Of a DNA stretch of 41,098 nucleotides, positions 7,787-18,097 are shown piece by piece. The stretch is taken from assembly GCA_021779935.1 (NCBI GenBank), contig JAJXZT010000068.1, forward strand, positions 1-41,098, written 5' to 3'. Every line of letters starts with the position of its first letter. The first letter of the stretch is position 1. The position numbers and the translations under genes were made by a program. Origin of the DNA: Acidobacteriota bacterium (lineage in GTDB: Bacteria; Acidobacteriota; Terriglobia; Terriglobales; Acidobacteriaceae). The notes beneath the pieces were generated by a model that worked only from the letters and a program-made list of their open reading frames with translations, was not told the DNA's origin and searched no databases.

Positions 7787-9052
7787 CTACAGCAGTGACG
7801 CCGGCTGGGTTCCCAGATTTGAGGAAGGCTCAATTCCGAGGCATGCCTGGGTGGGAGGGTTCAATGCGGTAGCGTCAGGCCGGAGGCAGGTGCAAACTAG
7901 CCTCCGCAATTGTGCTGCCAGAAGTCGCAGGTCGTCGAACGGGGCATCGCGCAGCGACTGCAACAGCAGCGCACCGGATCGCTTCTTGACCGCTTCGATT
8001 GCAGCTTCGGGAAAAATCGAGAGATTTATCACTTCTTGCCGACAACCCGGCCGCTGCACGGTGGAAGCGTTTGACATTAATTGTGCCAACGCTGCGGCAA
8101 AGTCTACCCCCACCTTTCGTCCGGCGTCGATTGGTTCTGTCGGAAACGGCTGAAATCCTAAGAGATATAACAGGTTAGTTTCGCGTTCGAGAATCCAGTT
8201 GGCTCCGCAGAAACCAGTAAAGCCTGTCCGTTCCCCGAGCCTATGCAGAACCGGTTCAACATCTACGTGGTCGTACGCCGTGCCGAAAAATCTTGAAGAT
8301 GTGCCGCGATTGCTGTCTACCCGGCTCTGCCACGAAAACCATGCCAGCGGAAAGCCATTGTTCATCAGGGCGTTCGTACGCACTCGTATGCCAGAGACGT
8401 GGCGCTGCAGGACTGCCGTCGCCGCCGCAGGAATGGTCCGCGACGCAGCGCGAAGCATCGCAGCATTCTCGATGATACGCACGGATTGCAGCGAACGGTT
8501 CCTGATCGGCCGCAGACGCAGCGGAAATCCAAGTTTCTGGCCCGCCTTCAGAACCTGGTACGGCCCGCATGCCAGTCGAAACTCCGGTACCGGCAAACCA
8601 AGTCGTTTTGCGCTGACCGCAAATTCTGTTGCCAGCAGGAAACTTTCTCCCGCGGCGGCAGGGCCGCTCGTCGGCAGCCATACCTTGGCCTCTTTGGGGG
8701 CGCCTGGTGCCATCAGCAACTCAAGGATTTCACTGTCGGCAATGATGGCAAAATCGAAGTCCGAACGGTCGAATTCTCCGTTCGTGAGTGCGCCCACAAC
8801 ACCTTTCGCGCCATTCCACGTAACGGCGTGTCTGTGGCAGAACCGGCTGGACAGTAGTTCAAGTCCCGGCGGAGCCACCACGGTGATCCGGCAATTGGCG
8901 TTATGCAGCACTGACAGCAGCCGAGCGATGCCTGCGCCATCTCGTGAAACCGCCACAAGTACGCGCTTCTCATTCGACGCCATGTCCCGCAACTTCCATG
9001 TGGGGAGGCCGGGTGCGGCGCCGTTTTGTTTTGAGGATCGGCTTCGTCTCAT
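7787..9052 (-). CDS. ATP-grasp-like protein, probably degenerate; function unknown
   Basis: About 421 residues. I chose ATG 9052 (GGAAAG about 9 bases upstream); GTG 9058 and ATG 8983 (MASNEKRV) are alternatives. The N-terminal part (RVLVAVSRDGAGIARLLSVL, then ITVVAPPG) looks like a preATP-grasp Rossmann-type domain. The middle fits the ATP-grasp outline: GFPLRLRPIRNRSLQSVRII where a nucleotide lysine normally lies, a VLQRHVSG strand like VQEYVPG, and WILERETNLLYLLGFQPFPT where active members have YLLEINPRPT. On that alignment the metal-binding Glu is Gly and the Asn is Gln, so catalysis may be lost or altered. It lies 134 bases after gntK on the same strand and 164 bases before the kinase gene, and may be read with either. 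The family call is by eye and tentative. Confidence 0.5.
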   Translation of the reverse strand: MRRSRSSKQNGAAPGLPTWKLRDMASNEKRVLVAVSRDGAGIARLLSVLHNANCRITVVAPPGLELLSSRFCHRHAVTWNGAKGVVGALTNGEFDRSDFDFAIIADSEILELLMAPGAPKEAKVWLPTSGPAAAGESFLLATEFAVSAKRLGLPVPEFRLACGPYQVLKAGQKLGFPLRLRPIRNRSLQSVRIIENAAMLRAASRTIPAAATAVLQRHVSGIRVRTNALMNNGFPLAWFSWQSRVDSNRGTSSRFFGTAYDHVDVEPVLHRLGERTGFTGFCGANWILERETNLLYLLGFQPFPTEPIDAGRKVGVDFAAALAQLMSNASTVQRPGCRQEVINLSIFPEAAIEAVKKRSGALLLQSLRDAPFDDLRLLAAQLRRLVCTCLRPDATALNPPTQACLGIEPSSNLGTQPASLL

Positions 9053-9186
9053 GGCCACAATCTTTCCACGTGTACGCTATGCGTTACATGCAATGTTGTA
9101 CCGGCGGAGTGGGTCGCGACCATCCCTCAACGGGGGGAACAGGAAGTCAGTTGGGTCAGGCGAAATCGCGTTGTAGCAGTTGAGGA

Positions 9187-9669
9187 TCAGATTCCAAGGG
9201 CGTGCCGGATGCTGCGTGAAATTTGTTCGGGAGATTGTGTGACGTCAACCATAACCGCGTTGCGCGGTTCTTCGAGAGCGTCGAACTGACTCCGCAGCAG
9301 TTCGGGATTCATGTAGTGTTCGCGCCGTTGCGCCAGTCTTCGCCGGATCAATTCATATTCTCCGCGCAGGTAGACAACCTTGACTTCGCTGCTGATGAGC
9401 AGTCGCGCACGATAGGTTTCTTTCAGTGCGGAACATGCCAGCACGACGTTGCGCCTTGCCGCGATCCACTCGTGAATCGCCTTTGCAAGCGACGCTAGCC
9501 ACGGTTCACGGTCTTCGTCGCTCAACGCGATTCCCGCGTGCATCTTTGCTACGTTTTCCGGCGAGTGGAAATCATCGCCGTCGGCAAACTCCCAGCCAAG
9601 TTCAGCCGCCAGAGTTTTGCCGACCGTGGTTTTTCCGGAACCCGCAACTCCCATCAGCAGGATTACCAT
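9187..9669 (-). CDS. gntK: Gluconokinase
   Basis: A 160-residue P-loop kinase of the usual GntK length. Walker A is GVAGSGKTT at residues 7-15, followed by the family signature GDDFHSPENVAKMHAGIALSDEDREPW split over residues 31-60, and the ACSALKETYR segment that binds substrate. It phosphorylates gluconate with ATP to 6-phosphogluconate, feeding the Gnd enzyme encoded upstream. The start is ATG at 9669, 12 bases after the pgl stop, so it is the last clear sugar gene of the operon. No gluconate transporter is nearby. Confidence 0.9.
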   Translation of the reverse strand: MVILLMGVAGSGKTTVGKTLAAELGWEFADGDDFHSPENVAKMHAGIALSDEDREPWLASLAKAIHEWIAARRNVVLACSALKETYRARLLISSEVKVVYLRGEYELIRRRLAQRREHYMNPELLRSQFDALEEPRNAVMVDVTQSPEQISRSIRHALGI

Positions 9670-9681
9670 GCGAGCACTTGA

Positions 9682-10446
9682 TTAGCGATGCAGCTTTGCC
9701 GCCGCCGCTTCATCCACCACCCACAGCAACATTCCGCAGACTGGCTGGATCAGCTGTGCAGGCAATTTCTCCGGATCGTGCTTGCCCTTCAGGACTTCAT
9801 GCAGCACGTCCGCCTTTTCATCGCCCGTTACCAGGAACATTGCCACGGCTGCATCGTTTAGCAACTTGGCCGTCATCGAGATGCGGTACGTTCCAACCTC
9901 TTGCACCATATCCGCCACCACCAACTTATCGTCCACACGCAGCGTAGGCTGATAAGGAAACAGGGAAGCCGTGTGACCGTTGGTTCCGAGCCCCAGCAAC
10001 ACGAGATCGAATCGCGCGACATCCGTGGGCTTCGGCGCGAGTACATCGCGCACTTTGGCTTCGTAGGCCGCCGCCACTTCTTCTGGTGTTCCTGTCTCGA
10101 CCATCACCCTGTGCACATTTTCCGCGGGAATGTTGATCCTCGAAAGCAGTGTCTCCCGCGTCATGCGGTAGTTACTCTTCTCGTCGTCTGGAGAAACCAC
10201 GCGCTCGTCGCCCCAGAAAATATGTACCTTTGTCCAGTCGATACGTGATGCCCACTCCGGCTGGGCCAGCAGACTGTAGAGACGCTTCGGCGTCGATCCA
10301 CCGGACAACGAAACCGTGAACCTGCCGCACGACGCAATGGACTCGTGTGCTGCGTCGATAAACACCTGCGCGGCTCTGCGGCACGCCTCCTCGGCGTCGC
10401 GCCCAATCAGCACGTTGTTCAGGTCGGGGGAACTTCCGCAGTGCAT
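9682..10446 (-). CDS. pgl: 6-phosphogluconolactonase
   Basis: A 254-residue member of the DevB/SOL family, related to glucosamine-6-phosphate deaminase. Visible motifs are FTVSLSGGSTPKRLYSLL, IFWGDERVVSPDDEKSNYRM, and LLGLGTNGHTASLFP with the catalytic-site His, followed by the conserved MTAKLLNDAA region. It hydrolyses 6-phosphogluconolactone to 6-phosphogluconate, between Zwf and Gnd. The start is ATG 10446 with GGAG about 10 bases upstream, 18 bases after the HAD gene stop. Its position between zwf/HAD and gntK matches its place in the oxidative branch. Confidence 0.92.
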   Translation of the reverse strand: MHCGSSPDLNNVLIGRDAEEACRRAAQVFIDAAHESIASCGRFTVSLSGGSTPKRLYSLLAQPEWASRIDWTKVHIFWGDERVVSPDDEKSNYRMTRETLLSRINIPAENVHRVMVETGTPEEVAAAYEAKVRDVLAPKPTDVARFDLVLLGLGTNGHTASLFPYQPTLRVDDKLVVADMVQEVGTYRISMTAKLLNDAAVAMFLVTGDEKADVLHEVLKGKHDPEKLPAQLIQPVCGMLLWVVDEAAAAKLHR

Positions 10447-10464
10447 TCGTTCCGTTCTCCAATC

Positions 10465-11301
10465 TTAGACTTTCTCTGAAGGCATCCTGCTCAGTACGTA
10501 TTTCTCCATCGCCACCGCGAAACCCTCTTCGTCGTTCGTCGCCGTGATGGCCGTCGCCTGCGACTTTACTTCCGCGCTCGCGTTGCCCATTGCGATGCTC
10601 AACCCCGACTTGCGGAACATGAATGTGTCGGTTGGCATGTCGCCAATCGTTGCGACCTCCGTCAGCGGAACCTGCATTAGTTCCGCCAGTTGTTCAACGC
10701 CCGTTCCCTTGTCGGCATGGGCGTTTGTCACGTCAAGATAATGTTGTTGCGAACGCGTCGCGGAAACGTGCACGCCACACTGGTTGCGAACCACCAGTTC
10801 GCAACCATCAACCGCCGTGTAGTTGTCACTCACTCCCACCAGTTTGTCCACCCTCGGTGGCAGATCGTCCACGTTTTCCAGGGGCAGTGGCGGATGGCCC
10901 AGCAATTCCACGTGTGCCGCCACGTGCGGCCCGCTGGAATCTGTCGCAAACCACTCGCAACCCACGAATGCCCACAGCGCAAGTCCGAACGCGAGAATGA
11001 TCGTGCCCGCCTTCCGCGTGTCCGACTGTTCAAGCGGCGTCTCGCGCAAAATCTCCTGCCGGGGACTGATGATGACCGCGCCGTTCATGCAGCCAATCGG
11101 TTCCGTCAATTCCAGTTCTGCCACCAACTCTCGCACCCCGGCTGGAGGCCGCGCGGAAATTATGCTGAAGCCGATACCGGCCTCGCGCAACTTGCGCACC
11201 GCATCCTTGGCGCGATCGGTCACTCGCTTCTCCGAATCAAGCAGCGTCCCGTCGACATCCGAAACAACCAGCCGGATGCGCCTGATGTCACTACCGCTCA
11301 T
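10465..11301 (-). CDS. HAD-superfamily Cof-type sugar phosphatase
   Basis: A 278-residue HAD hydrolase of the Cof/IIB subfamily. Motif I is SDVDGTLLDS at about residues 14-23 (nucleophile Asp and acid/base Asp), motif II is SIISARP, the motif III lysine is in NAHADKGTGVEQL, and motif IV is IGDMPTDTFMF with GLSIAMGNA after it. The large cap between residues of about 85 and 190 is typical of Cof proteins acting on sugar phosphates. Its ATG at 11301 follows the zwf stop directly, so it is cotranslated within the pentose phosphate operon. The substrate cannot be read from the sequence; removal of a side-product or stalled sugar phosphate is an inference from context. Confidence 0.85.
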   Translation of the reverse strand: MSGSDIRRIRLVVSDVDGTLLDSEKRVTDRAKDAVRKLREAGIGFSIISARPPAGVRELVAELELTEPIGCMNGAVIISPRQEILRETPLEQSDTRKAGTIILAFGLALWAFVGCEWFATDSSGPHVAAHVELLGHPPLPLENVDDLPPRVDKLVGVSDNYTAVDGCELVVRNQCGVHVSATRSQQHYLDVTNAHADKGTGVEQLAELMQVPLTEVATIGDMPTDTFMFRKSGLSIAMGNASAEVKSQATAITATNDEEGFAVAMEKYVLSRMPSEKV

Positions 11302-12870
11302 CTATCTTCCTGACTGGAACGGATGCCAGTGGCGGTGATCGCCGCTGATGAGGTCGTTCGCCGCGTCCGGACCATCGCTGCCTGCCGCGTAGTTCGGGAA
11401 CGCTGGTGGAGGAATCTGCGCCCACGCTTCTTCAATTGGCGTGATGATCTTCCATTCCGCTTCTACTTCGTCGCGGCGCGTGAACAGAGTTGCATCACCG
11501 CGCATCGCGTCGAGCAGCAGTGTTTCGTATGCCACCGGAGTGTCTGTCCCGAAGGCCGATGAGTAATCAAAATCCATCTTCACCGATGATGTGCGCATCT
11601 GCGGTCCTGGACGTTTCGCTCCGAATCGCATCGAGATTCCCTCGTTCGGTTGAATGCGCAGCGTGATGACGTTCGGCTCCACATCTTCATCCGCCGTGCG
11701 CGAAAACAGCGCCTGTGGAGTGCGCCTGAAGTGGACGCGCACTTCCGTCCGTTGCCGTGGGAGCCGCTTGCCCGTGCGCACAAAGAAGGGGACTCCCGCC
11801 CAGCGCCAGTTGTCTATGTAGAACTCCACTGCCGCGAATGTCTCGGTGTTTGACTTCGGGTTTACGCCCGGTTCCTGCCGGTAACCATGCACGTCCGCGC
11901 CGTCGATTGTGCCTGGCCCATACTGTCCGCGCACCGTTCGCTTCGCAACTTCTTCCACCGTCATGGGACGTATGGCGCGCAGCACCTGCACTTTTTCTTC
12001 GCGTACTGATTCCGCATCGAACGCCACCGGAGGTTCCATCGCCGTCAGCGTCACCAGTTGCAGCAGGTGATTGGCCACCATGTCGCGAAGCGCACCCGTT
12101 TCTTCGTAGAATCCCGCGCGGCTTTCCACGCCCAGCGATTCGGACGCCGTGATTTCCACGTAGCTGATGTAGTTGCGGTTCCACACCGGTTCGAACATCG
12201 AGTTGCCGAAACGGAAGACCAGGATGTTCTGCACCGTCTCTTTTCCGAGGTAATGGTCGATGCGATAGACCGACGGCTCGTCGAACGCTTTGGCGACAAT
12301 CTCGTTGAGGTCGTGCGCACTCTTCAGGTCGCGGCCAAACGGCTTTTCCAGAACAATGCGCGTCCAACCCTTGTCGTTGCGGTTCAGTCCGGCCTTGGCA
12401 AGTCCCTCCACGATTGGCGGCGCCAGCGAAGCCTGCGTCGACACATAGAACAGCACGTTTGTGCTTGCGCCGTTCGCCTGCATCTTTTCCAGTTCTTTCG
12501 CGATCTCCGGGTAAAAGGCGTGGTCGTTGATATCGCCCGTGAGGTAATGCAGGTTTCCCGAGAATGACTCCCAACACACGTTTGTGAACTCCCGTGCGTC
12601 GTGCGACTTCTCCGCCGATTCGCGCATCGCCGCCCGGAACTGTTCCGAGGTCATCGGTGTGCGCGCCACTCCCAGCACCTGGAACTTGCTGTGCATGCAA
12701 CCCGCGCACGCCAGATCGTAGAGCGCCGGAATCAGTTTTCGCTTCGTCAAATCTCCCGAGGCGCCGAAAATCACCAGCAGGCACGAGTCCGCTTTCGGCA
12801 GCGGCGGAACGTATGGTTTATCGATTGGTGTTGCTTCAACCACAGGATGCATCGTGTCTTGCGCGCTCAT
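11302..12870 (-). CDS. zwf: Glucose-6-phosphate 1-dehydrogenase
   Basis: A 522-residue enzyme, normal length for bacterial G6PD. The nucleotide fold has VIFGASGDLTKRKLIPALYD (residues 34-53), EKPFGRDL follows at about 175, and the active-site motif RIDHYLGKE sits at 203-211 with the catalytic His. It oxidises glucose-6-phosphate to 6-phosphogluconolactone, the committed step of the oxidative pentose phosphate pathway. The ATG at 12870 is directly after the gnd TAA, and GGGGAGG just before that stop serves as its ribosome site. Coenzyme preference is not evident by eye. Confidence 0.95.
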   Translation of the reverse strand: MSAQDTMHPVVEATPIDKPYVPPLPKADSCLLVIFGASGDLTKRKLIPALYDLACAGCMHSKFQVLGVARTPMTSEQFRAAMRESAEKSHDAREFTNVCWESFSGNLHYLTGDINDHAFYPEIAKELEKMQANGASTNVLFYVSTQASLAPPIVEGLAKAGLNRNDKGWTRIVLEKPFGRDLKSAHDLNEIVAKAFDEPSVYRIDHYLGKETVQNILVFRFGNSMFEPVWNRNYISYVEITASESLGVESRAGFYEETGALRDMVANHLLQLVTLTAMEPPVAFDAESVREEKVQVLRAIRPMTVEEVAKRTVRGQYGPGTIDGADVHGYRQEPGVNPKSNTETFAAVEFYIDNWRWAGVPFFVRTGKRLPRQRTEVRVHFRRTPQALFSRTADEDVEPNVITLRIQPNEGISMRFGAKRPGPQMRTSSVKMDFDYSSAFGTDTPVAYETLLLDAMRGDATLFTRRDEVEAEWKIITPIEEAWAQIPPPAFPNYAAGSDGPDAANDLISGDHRHWHPFQSGR

Positions 12871-14322
<1,452 letters not shown>

Positions 14323-14350
14323 GAACGATGACTCCTCTTTCTCCACTCCG

Positions 14351-15502
14351 TTATAACTTCGCGCTTGCGGACGCGGTCTGTACCGCAACTTCTTTGCGTC
14401 GCGTTTCGATCACGGAAAGCAGTTGCCGGAACGAGTCGCTGAATGACGCCACGCCGTCGGCGGTCAACTTGTCAGTGATCTTCGTGAAATCGATGCCCAG
14501 CGCCGCCAGGTCCGCGAAAACTTTCTTCGCCTTGTCGAGGTCCTGCGTGAGCGTTACCGCCGGTGTGCCGTGATCGCGGAATGCTTCCAACGTGTTCGGC
14601 GGCACGGTGTTTACCGTGTCCGGCCCAATCAGCGTGTCCACGTACATCACATCGCTGTATTGCGGATTTTTCGTGCTGGTCGACGCCCACAGTGGACGCT
14701 GTACCATTGCGCCCTTCGCCTTCAACGCCGCAAAACGCTCGCCGTAGAAGACTCGCTCGAACGATTCATACGCCAGTTTTGCGCTCGCAATTGCCGCTTT
14801 TCCCAGCAGCGGCGTGATCTTTTCCGCCGGAGCCGCCCCGCTCTTTTGCAGAGCCTCCAGTTCTTTATCCGTTGCCGTGTCGATGCGGCTCAGGAAGAAA
14901 CTCGCAACCGATCCGCTGCGGTCGACCGCCTGCCCTGCGTCCGCCCTGCGTTCGAGCCCGCGAATGTATGCCTCTGCCACTCGTTCGTAGACGCCGACGG
15001 AAAAGATCAGCGTGACGTTGACATTCAGGCCCGACGCGATCAGTTCCTCGATCGCAGGCAGTCCCTCCGGCGTCCCCGGTACTTTGATCATCACGTTCGG
15101 CCGATTCAGTTTCGCAAAAAGTTCCTTCGCTTCCCTGATCGTTCCCGCCGTGTCATGCGCCAACAGCGGAGATACCTCCAGGCTCACAAACCCGTCATGC
15201 GCATTACTCGCGTCGTAGACGCCGCGGAACAGGTCGGCCGCGTTGGCAATGTCCTCCACCGTAAGCGCCTCATATATCTCCTGCACCGACGCGCCTTTTT
15301 GTGTCAGTGCGCGCAGGTCGTTCTCATAGTCATTGCTACCTGCAATGGCCTTCTCGAAGATCGTCGGGTTGGACGTAAGGCCGCGGACGCCGTCGGCGAT
15401 CAACTGCTTCAATTCGCCGCTTGTGATCAGGGAACGCCGCATCTGGTCGAGCCAGAGACTCTGGCCCAGTGCTGTCAATTGCTCGAATCGATTACTGCTC
15501 AT
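14351..15502 (-). CDS. tal: Transaldolase (long, TalA/B-like class)
   Basis: A 383-residue transaldolase starting at ATG 15502. The rpiB stop lies inside its ribosome-binding stretch (GGGGGTAGAG), so translation is coupled. It has the long-form signature GVRGLTSNPTIFEKAIAGS near the N-terminus and the Schiff-base lysine in PNVMIKVPGTPEG. It ends in helices matching the roughly 370-380 residue group seen in actinobacteria and acidobacteria. It moves a dihydroxyacetone unit between sedoheptulose-7-phosphate and glyceraldehyde-3-phosphate in the non-oxidative branch. The upstream GTG at 15514 is the less likely start. Confidence 0.93.
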   Translation of the reverse strand: MSSNRFEQLTALGQSLWLDQMRRSLITSGELKQLIADGVRGLTSNPTIFEKAIAGSNDYENDLRALTQKGASVQEIYEALTVEDIANAADLFRGVYDASNAHDGFVSLEVSPLLAHDTAGTIREAKELFAKLNRPNVMIKVPGTPEGLPAIEELIASGLNVNVTLIFSVGVYERVAEAYIRGLERRADAGQAVDRSGSVASFFLSRIDTATDKELEALQKSGAAPAEKITPLLGKAAIASAKLAYESFERVFYGERFAALKAKGAMVQRPLWASTSTKNPQYSDVMYVDTLIGPDTVNTVPPNTLEAFRDHGTPAVTLTQDLDKAKKVFADLAALGIDFTKITDKLTADGVASFSDSFRQLLSVIETRRKEVAVQTASASAKL

Positions 15503-15504
15503 CT

Positions 15505-15960
15505 CTACCCCCACTGCTTATGTTCAAGTGCGTCAATCTTGGCGAGGCGGCGACGGTGCCGCTCTTCGCCGGTGAATTCGGCATGCACAAAAGCTCTTAT
15601 CAGGTCGAGCGCCAGTTCGCGCCCAATGACCCGCGAGCCCAGGCAGAGCACGTTCATGTTGTCGTGCTCCACTCCCTGGTGTGCCGAGTACGTGTCGTGG
15701 CAAATTCCAGCGCGCACGCCGGGAATTTTGTTTGCGGCCACGGAAGCGCCCACACCGCTTCCGCAGATGAGAATTGCACGTTCGCACCCGCCCGCGCGCA
15801 GAAGCTTGCCCACATCTTCCGCATGGTCCGGGTAATCATCCGGTTGAGTCGCGTCGTGCGTGCCAAGGTCGATGACCTCGTGCCCCAGTCGCCGCAACTC
15901 CGCCAGGATGTCTTCGTTCAGCGGAACCCCGGCGTGGTCCGCCGCTACTGCGATCTTCAT
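15505..15960 (-). CDS. rpiB: Ribose-5-phosphate isomerase B
   Basis: A 151-residue protein of the RpiB/LacAB family. It starts with MKIAVAADHAG, has the catalytic-cysteine loop CGSGVGASVAANKIPGVRAG, and continues with HDTYSAHQGVEHDN and CLGSRVIG. It interconverts ribulose-5-phosphate and ribose-5-phosphate, using the Gnd product. ATG 15960, with GGGGTGGAG just upstream, is preferred over the GTG two codons earlier. It follows tkt by 52 bases and its stop overlaps the tal ribosome site. Confidence 0.93.
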   Translation of the reverse strand: MKIAVAADHAGVPLNEDILAELRRLGHEVIDLGTHDATQPDDYPDHAEDVGKLLRAGGCERAILICGSGVGASVAANKIPGVRAGICHDTYSAHQGVEHDNMNVLCLGSRVIGRELALDLIRAFVHAEFTGEERHRRRLAKIDALEHKQWG

Positions 15961-16012
15961 CTCCACCCCAACGCGTCGTCGTCGCGTCTACCCGGTGCAG
16001 TGCGCTGCGCAG

Positions 16013-18094
16013 TTAACGCTTCAGCAGCGAGCGCGCCGTGTTCACTACGTTCTCCACCGTAAATCCAAAATGCGTCATCAGTTCTTTGATGGGCGCCGAC
16101 GCCCCAAAGTCGCTTCTTCCTACCACTTTTCCGTCGCTGCCGGCATATTCTTTCCATCCGAGCGTCGTGCCCGCCTCTACCGTCACTCGCGCGCGCACGC
16201 CTGGCGGCAGCACTTTGTCCTTGTATTCTTGCGGCTGTTGTTCGAAGAGTTCCCACGAGGGGAAGCTCACCACGCGGCAACGCACGCCTTCTGCCGTCAG
16301 TTGCTCGTAGGCGCTCACGCAGAGCTGCACCTCCGAGCCCGTTCCCATCAGGATGAGTTCCGGCACGCCCACGCAATCGCCCATGATGTACGCCCCACGC
16401 CGCAGTCCTTTCGCGCTTGCATACTTTGAACGGTCGAATGTCGGGACCGCCTGTCGTGTCAGGACCAGTGCCACCGGAGTGTGTTTCATCTCCATGGTGA
16501 CGCGCCACGCCTCGGCCACTTCGTTCGCGTCTCCGGGACGAATCACCACCAGCCGCGGAATTGCCCGCAGCGACATCACTTGTTCAATTGGTTGATGTGT
16601 AGGCCCATCTTCGCCTAACCCGATCGAGTCGTGCGTGAATACCCAGATCGATGGAATATCCATCAAGGCCGATAGCCGGATCGCGGCCCTCATGTAGTCC
16701 GAGAAGATCAGGAACGTAGCGCCAAACGCACGCAATCCGGAGAGCGTCATCCCATTTACAATCGCTCCCATCGCGTGTTCGCGAATGCCCCAGTGAAAGT
16801 TGCACGCATTCCAGCTATCGCGCTCGAAACTTCCGCCGTCCTTCATCAGTGTCTTTGTCGAAGGCGCCAGGTCGGCCGCGCCGCCAGTGAGCCACGGTAC
16901 GGATTTTGCAAACGCATTTTGTATTTTGCCGCTGGCCTCGCGTGTCGCCATGCCTTTCGCATCTGTGGGAAAGACCGGGACGTCCTTGTCCCAACCTTCC
17001 GGCAGCGTGCCGCCGTGCATCATCTCCCACTCGCTTGCGAGTTCAGGGAACTGCCGTTTGTAGGCCGCATAAGCCGCGTTCCACTCTGCCTCACTTTGTT
17101 CGCCGCGGGCGACAGCTTGCCGCATATACGCAGGCACATCGTCTGGCACCAGGAATTTCGCATCCTCCGGCCAACCGTAGAATTTCTTTGTCAGTTTGAT
17201 TTCTTCTTCACCCAGCGGTTCGCCGTGTGCTGCCGCGGTGTCCTGCTTGTGCGGAGCACCCCATGCGATGTGGCTTCGCACGATGATCAGCGTCGGGCGA
17301 TGTGTTTCTTTCTTTGCCGTACGCAGCGCGATCTCCATCGCCTCCAGGTCGTTTGCGTCATGCACGTGCAGCACGTTCCACTCATATCCTTTGAAGCGCG
17401 TCGCAACGTCTTCGGTGAATGCCAGCTCCGTGTTGCCTTCAATCGTGATGTGGTTGTCGTCATAGATCCACACCAGGTTTGAAAGGCCCAGGTGGCCGGC
17501 GATCGACGCCGCTTCCTGCGAGACGCCCTCCATCAAATCACCATCGCCGCAGATTGCGTAGACACGGTAGTTGACCAACTCATGTCCTTCGCGATTGAAG
17601 TGTGTCGCCAGCCAGCGCTCTGCGATTGCCATGCCCACCGAGTTCGACACGCCCTGCCCCAGCGGCCCCGTGGTCGTCTCCACTCCCGCCGTCAGGCCAT
17701 ATTCCGGATGTCCGGGTGTCTTCGATCCCCATTGCCGGAAATTTTTCAGATCGTCCAGCGACAGGTCGTATCCCGTCAGGAACAGCATCGAGTAGAGCAG
17801 CATCGACGCATGTCCATTGGAGAGGATGAATCGGTCGCGATTCGCCCACTTCGGGTTGTGCGGATTGTGGCGCAGAATGCGATCCCATAGCACGTATGCC
17901 ACTGGCGCCAGTGCCATCGGCGTGCCCGGGTGTCCGCTGTTGGCTTTTTGCACGGCGTCCATCGAGAGTGTGCGGATCGTGTTAATGCATAGTTCATCCA
18001 GTTGCGTTCCGCTTGCCGTTTTGTTTGCCGTATTCGTCTCTGCCACGGTTACACCCGCTTTCTGATCTTTGGAAAGCTCACGATCCGTTGCCAT
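16013..18094 (-). CDS. tkt: Transketolase
   Basis: A 693-residue thiamine-diphosphate enzyme of normal bacterial length. It shows the substrate loop [35 protein letters not shown], the ThDP motif [18 protein letters not shown] with Asn in IYDDN, and [13 protein letters not shown] with the catalytic glutamate. It transfers two-carbon units in the non-oxidative pentose phosphate pathway. ATG 18094 lies 3 bases after the glucoamylase TAA, and AAAGG inside the end of that gene is its ribosome site, so the two are cotranscribed. The N-terminal extension of about 25 residues before the core is not conserved. Confidence 0.95.
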   Translation of the reverse strand: MATDRELSKDQKAGVTVAETNTANKTASGTQLDELCINTIRTLSMDAVQKANSGHPGTPMALAPVAYVLWDRILRHNPHNPKWANRDRFILSNGHASMLLYSMLFLTGYDLSLDDLKNFRQWGSKTPGHPEYGLTAGVETTTGPLGQGVSNSVGMAIAERWLATHFNREGHELVNYRVYAICGDGDLMEGVSQEAASIAGHLGLSNLVWIYDDNHITIEGNTELAFTEDVATRFKGYEWNVLHVHDANDLEAMEIALRTAKKETHRPTLIIVRSHIAWGAPHKQDTAAAHGEPLGEEEIKLTKKFYGWPEDAKFLVPDDVPAYMRQAVARGEQSEAEWNAAYAAYKRQFPELASEWEMMHGGTLPEGWDKDVPVFPTDAKGMATREASGKIQNAFAKSVPWLTGGAADLAPSTKTLMKDGGSFERDSWNACNFHWGIREHAMGAIVNGMTLSGLRAFGATFLIFSDYMRAAIRLSALMDIPSIWVFTHDSIGLGEDGPTHQPIEQVMSLRAIPRLVVIRPGDANEVAEAWRVTMEMKHTPVALVLTRQAVPTFDRSKYASAKGLRRGAYIMGDCVGVPELILMGTGSEVQLCVSAYEQLTAEGVRCRVVSFPSWELFEQQPQEYKDKVLPPGVRARVTVEAGTTLGWKEYAGSDGKVVGRSDFGASAPIKELMTHFGFTVENVVNTARSLLKR

Positions 18095-18097
18095 CTC

